From: Boesenbergia rotunda
Lineage: Eukaryota > Streptophyta > Magnoliopsida > Zingiberales > Zingiberaceae
NCBI GenBank assembly: GCA_024364735.1
Contig: JAGFNQ010004017.1
Location: 1-64,000 of the forward strand
Direction: 5' to 3'
DNA: 64,000 nucleotides
Shown: positions 62,101 to 64,000 of the stretch, piece after piece
Position numbering within the stretch: position 1 is the first letter of the stretch
Layout of the letters: each line of letters begins with the position of its first letter
The notes under the pieces: generated by a model
Databases searched by the model: none
Told to the model about the DNA's origin: nothing
The model's input: only the letters and a program-made list of their open reading frames with translations
Made by a program: the position numbers and the translations under genes

Positions 62101-64000
62101 GACCCTAACTAGGTGTCACAAATATGGGTCTCAAAATTTAGATATGTGAAAAGATGGAAACCCTTTTTCCTATCAGAGAATAAAAGCGTAGTAAAGGGGC
62201 CACAGGTCGTATTTTTCCTAGGGCTAGTTGAGGGTGCTTGATTCGAGCTCGAGTTAACGTGTCGTTGATATTTTTGGGTTTCAAATGAAATCTGGTTTGG
62301 GTTGCAATTCGGAAATGAAATCGCAATGAAAATAAAGGAAACTAAACTAATGAACTAACCCAAGTGATGGCAATTGATAACTCAATCAATGGTAAACTGT
62401 ATCAACCAAGGTACTTAACCAATTTTTGAAAAACAAATCCGATTTCAAATGCAAAAGCAAAGTATGAATTGTTTTGAACTTCAGGGATTTTCACCTAAAA
62501 CCGAAACTTCACTTGATACCAAAATGCAAGCAATTAAATCAAAACAACTTGATACCAAATGAAGAAAAACTCATGTGCCGAAAGCTAAAACTAAGTGCAA
62601 TTTTGATTTGTTACTTTATACCAGGAGCAGATCTAAAACTGATATGAAACCACTGATGCTAAACAGATGAATGTGGAGCAAACAACGCGAATGCAGAATT
62701 CAGGAGCAAAGGATTGCAGAATTGGGATACAAATTCAGAATAAAATGCAAAATTAAATGAGATGTAATGCAGAAATGAAATGCAAGACTTAATTATCGAA
62801 TGCATGAATGCAATAACAATTTGACTGCTGAAACTACAATTGCAAGCTGAATCTGAATCACTAATCTAAGGTTCAGATCAGATTCAGCAGAGCAATCGTT
62901 CACTTGGTACAAACTTAGCAAATTATGATCCGATTGTGCAGAAATGGAGTTCGATACCAACAAACTGATACAAGAAGTAGAAAGTGATACTAAATTTGTT
63001 GCAAATGAATCCAGCTACAATGTAGATCGTAGAAGAAAATCTAACACTTGCTTAAAACAGAATGCAGCTACCGAAAGGAAGAATTGATACGCAAGGCAAT
63101 GAAAGTGATACGCAACAGGGAAAACAATTCAGAAATGATCTGAATGAAAAGCAAGTTAATCTAAGTAATATCGTTCACTAATTAAGCAATCTAGTTACTT
63201 AACTTGAAGAATTTAAACCTAATTAAGCAGAAACAATTAAGAAAACGAAGCTAAATATTCTGATGCACAGACAGTAACAAAACCAAGTACAGAAATGGAA
63301 TTTACAGCTAAAACAACAGAAATTAGCTTTTTCCCTTAGCTCAAAACCTCCTTGCTCGTCACACAAGGGCAAGCCAAGAACCCCTTCAGCTTCGCAAATC
63401 ACTGGAAGATTGTCTCTGCGATCGATTCTGCTCAATCTGCACTCAGCTGGGGAAATCCAATCCGAACTCCTCGATCTCAATGAATGGGATTGCGATGATG
63501 ATTTGAAGATGTTCTGAGCACACCTGAGGACCCCTACAGATGGCTCAGATGGACGAAAATGGCACACGGATGAGATCCAAGTGATTGGACCACAGAACTA
63601 CCGAAACCCTCAAACAGCTCTGTCCGGCACAAATTTGAGCTGAAATCTCCACAGAAGCTTCCTCCAATGATCCAAATCTTGTTCCAAGGTTGAAATGAGG
63701 TGGTCACGCCTTCAAATGAAGAAAATTTGCAAGAAAAACGAAGAGCAACGAAGAAGGACACTGTTGCGGCGAAGACGCGACGAGCTCCAGCTGAGGGGAA
63801 TTTTCAATTAAATACTTAAGAATGAACGACCCAGATTGTTTTGAGAACATCCAACGGCTGATCTTTATCCGATCTGAACCAAACTTTGATGATGTTGATC
63901 AAGGATCTGCCTCAGGGTAGCTCGGATCTTCCAGATTTGCAATGGATGGCCCAGATCAACCTGATCTTTGGATGGACAGTCTAGAGCCTTCTGAGCTTGA
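62101..64000 (+). other. Region P: unclassified, LTR-like, non-coding
   Basis: It interrupts LTR O. A possible LTR start is TGTCACAAATATGGG at 62114. About 1 kb is A-rich with repeated 'aaatgcaga/aatgaaatgcaa' phrases (62600-63150). The 3' side (63350-64000) is a mixed-composition stretch like those before a promoter. No open frame has a recognisable domain. I would guess a Ty3/gypsy LTR, but no terminus is visible inside the window. Confidence 0.35.

Larger units (their letters stand above)
48173..64000 (-). mobile_element. Element M: SIRE-like copia related to C (5' end outside window)
   Basis: On the minus strand from right to left: partial GAG, TAG, protease-integrase, RT-RNase H, hairpin spacer, extra gene, polypurine tract, 3' LTR (48173-50165). 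N (57372-60831) and O (61097 on) are inserted in the GAG. The 5' LTR and primer site are beyond the window. It is more decayed than C. Confidence 0.88.

Overview
The window is plant nuclear DNA made up almost entirely of long-terminal-repeat (LTR) retrotransposons nested inside one another. I see no host gene, rRNA, tRNA gene or CRISPR array. The organism looks like a flowering plant with a large, repeat-rich genome. The reasons are the Ty1/copia polyproteins (order GAG, protease, integrase, RT, RNase H), TGGTATCAGAGC primer-binding sites for initiator tRNA-Met, 1-2 kb LTRs and stacked insertions with 5-bp target duplications. I cannot name the species. Most elements look like the SIRE/Maximus branch of Ty1/copia; this is inferred from long LTRs, an acidic/basic GAG with a zinc knuckle, and extra coding capacity after pol.

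Elements are lettered A-P. Left part (1-25592): A (1-5259, +, GAG only) sits in the gag of B. B (5260-22193, +) carries the nearly intact C (9492-21709, -, target duplication AACTG) inside its 3' LTR. B is bordered by LTR remnant D (22194-23325, -). D lies in the 3' spacer of E, whose LTR ends at 24977, and E interrupts F. Middle (24978-48172): F has an old 5' LTR and a decayed gag split by solo LTR G (26725-29577, duplication TTGGA). Then comes LTR J (-), which has been hit by H (30308-45395, -, duplication AGCTC), K (45635-47852, +) and M. H itself holds I (30909-37227, +, CATTC) and L (38057-41985, -, GTGTT). Right part (48173-64000): M (-, the same family group as C) is cut by solo LTR N (57372-60831, TTGTA) and by LTR O (from 61097, +). 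The last 1.9 kb (P) is unclassified and LTR-like.

The most interesting system is a second gene downstream of pol in C and again in M. In both it reads as a tiny first exon (Met-Ala-Leu-Lys or Met-Ala-Pro-Lys), a GT...AG intron of 254 or 213 bp, and a long second exon. The combined length is an exact multiple of three in both copies. The predicted 443-residue product of C is not an obvious envelope protein; it resembles what is annotated in plants as 'putative plant transposon protein'. Upstream lies a conserved palindrome and a leader that looks like a plant 5' UTR, so the element may carry a separately transcribed, spliced cargo gene.

Other repeated themes: (i) an in-frame TAG exactly between GAG and protease in B, C and M; (ii) two GAG-only families (A/H and K/L) that would need POL supplied in trans; (iii) arrays of short palindromic words, different for each LTR family, concentrated upstream of the LTR TATA box; (iv) several extra polypurine-like tracts before the 3' LTR. 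Functional statements are family-based inference. Coordinates of LTR ends and target duplications were read directly from the sequence.
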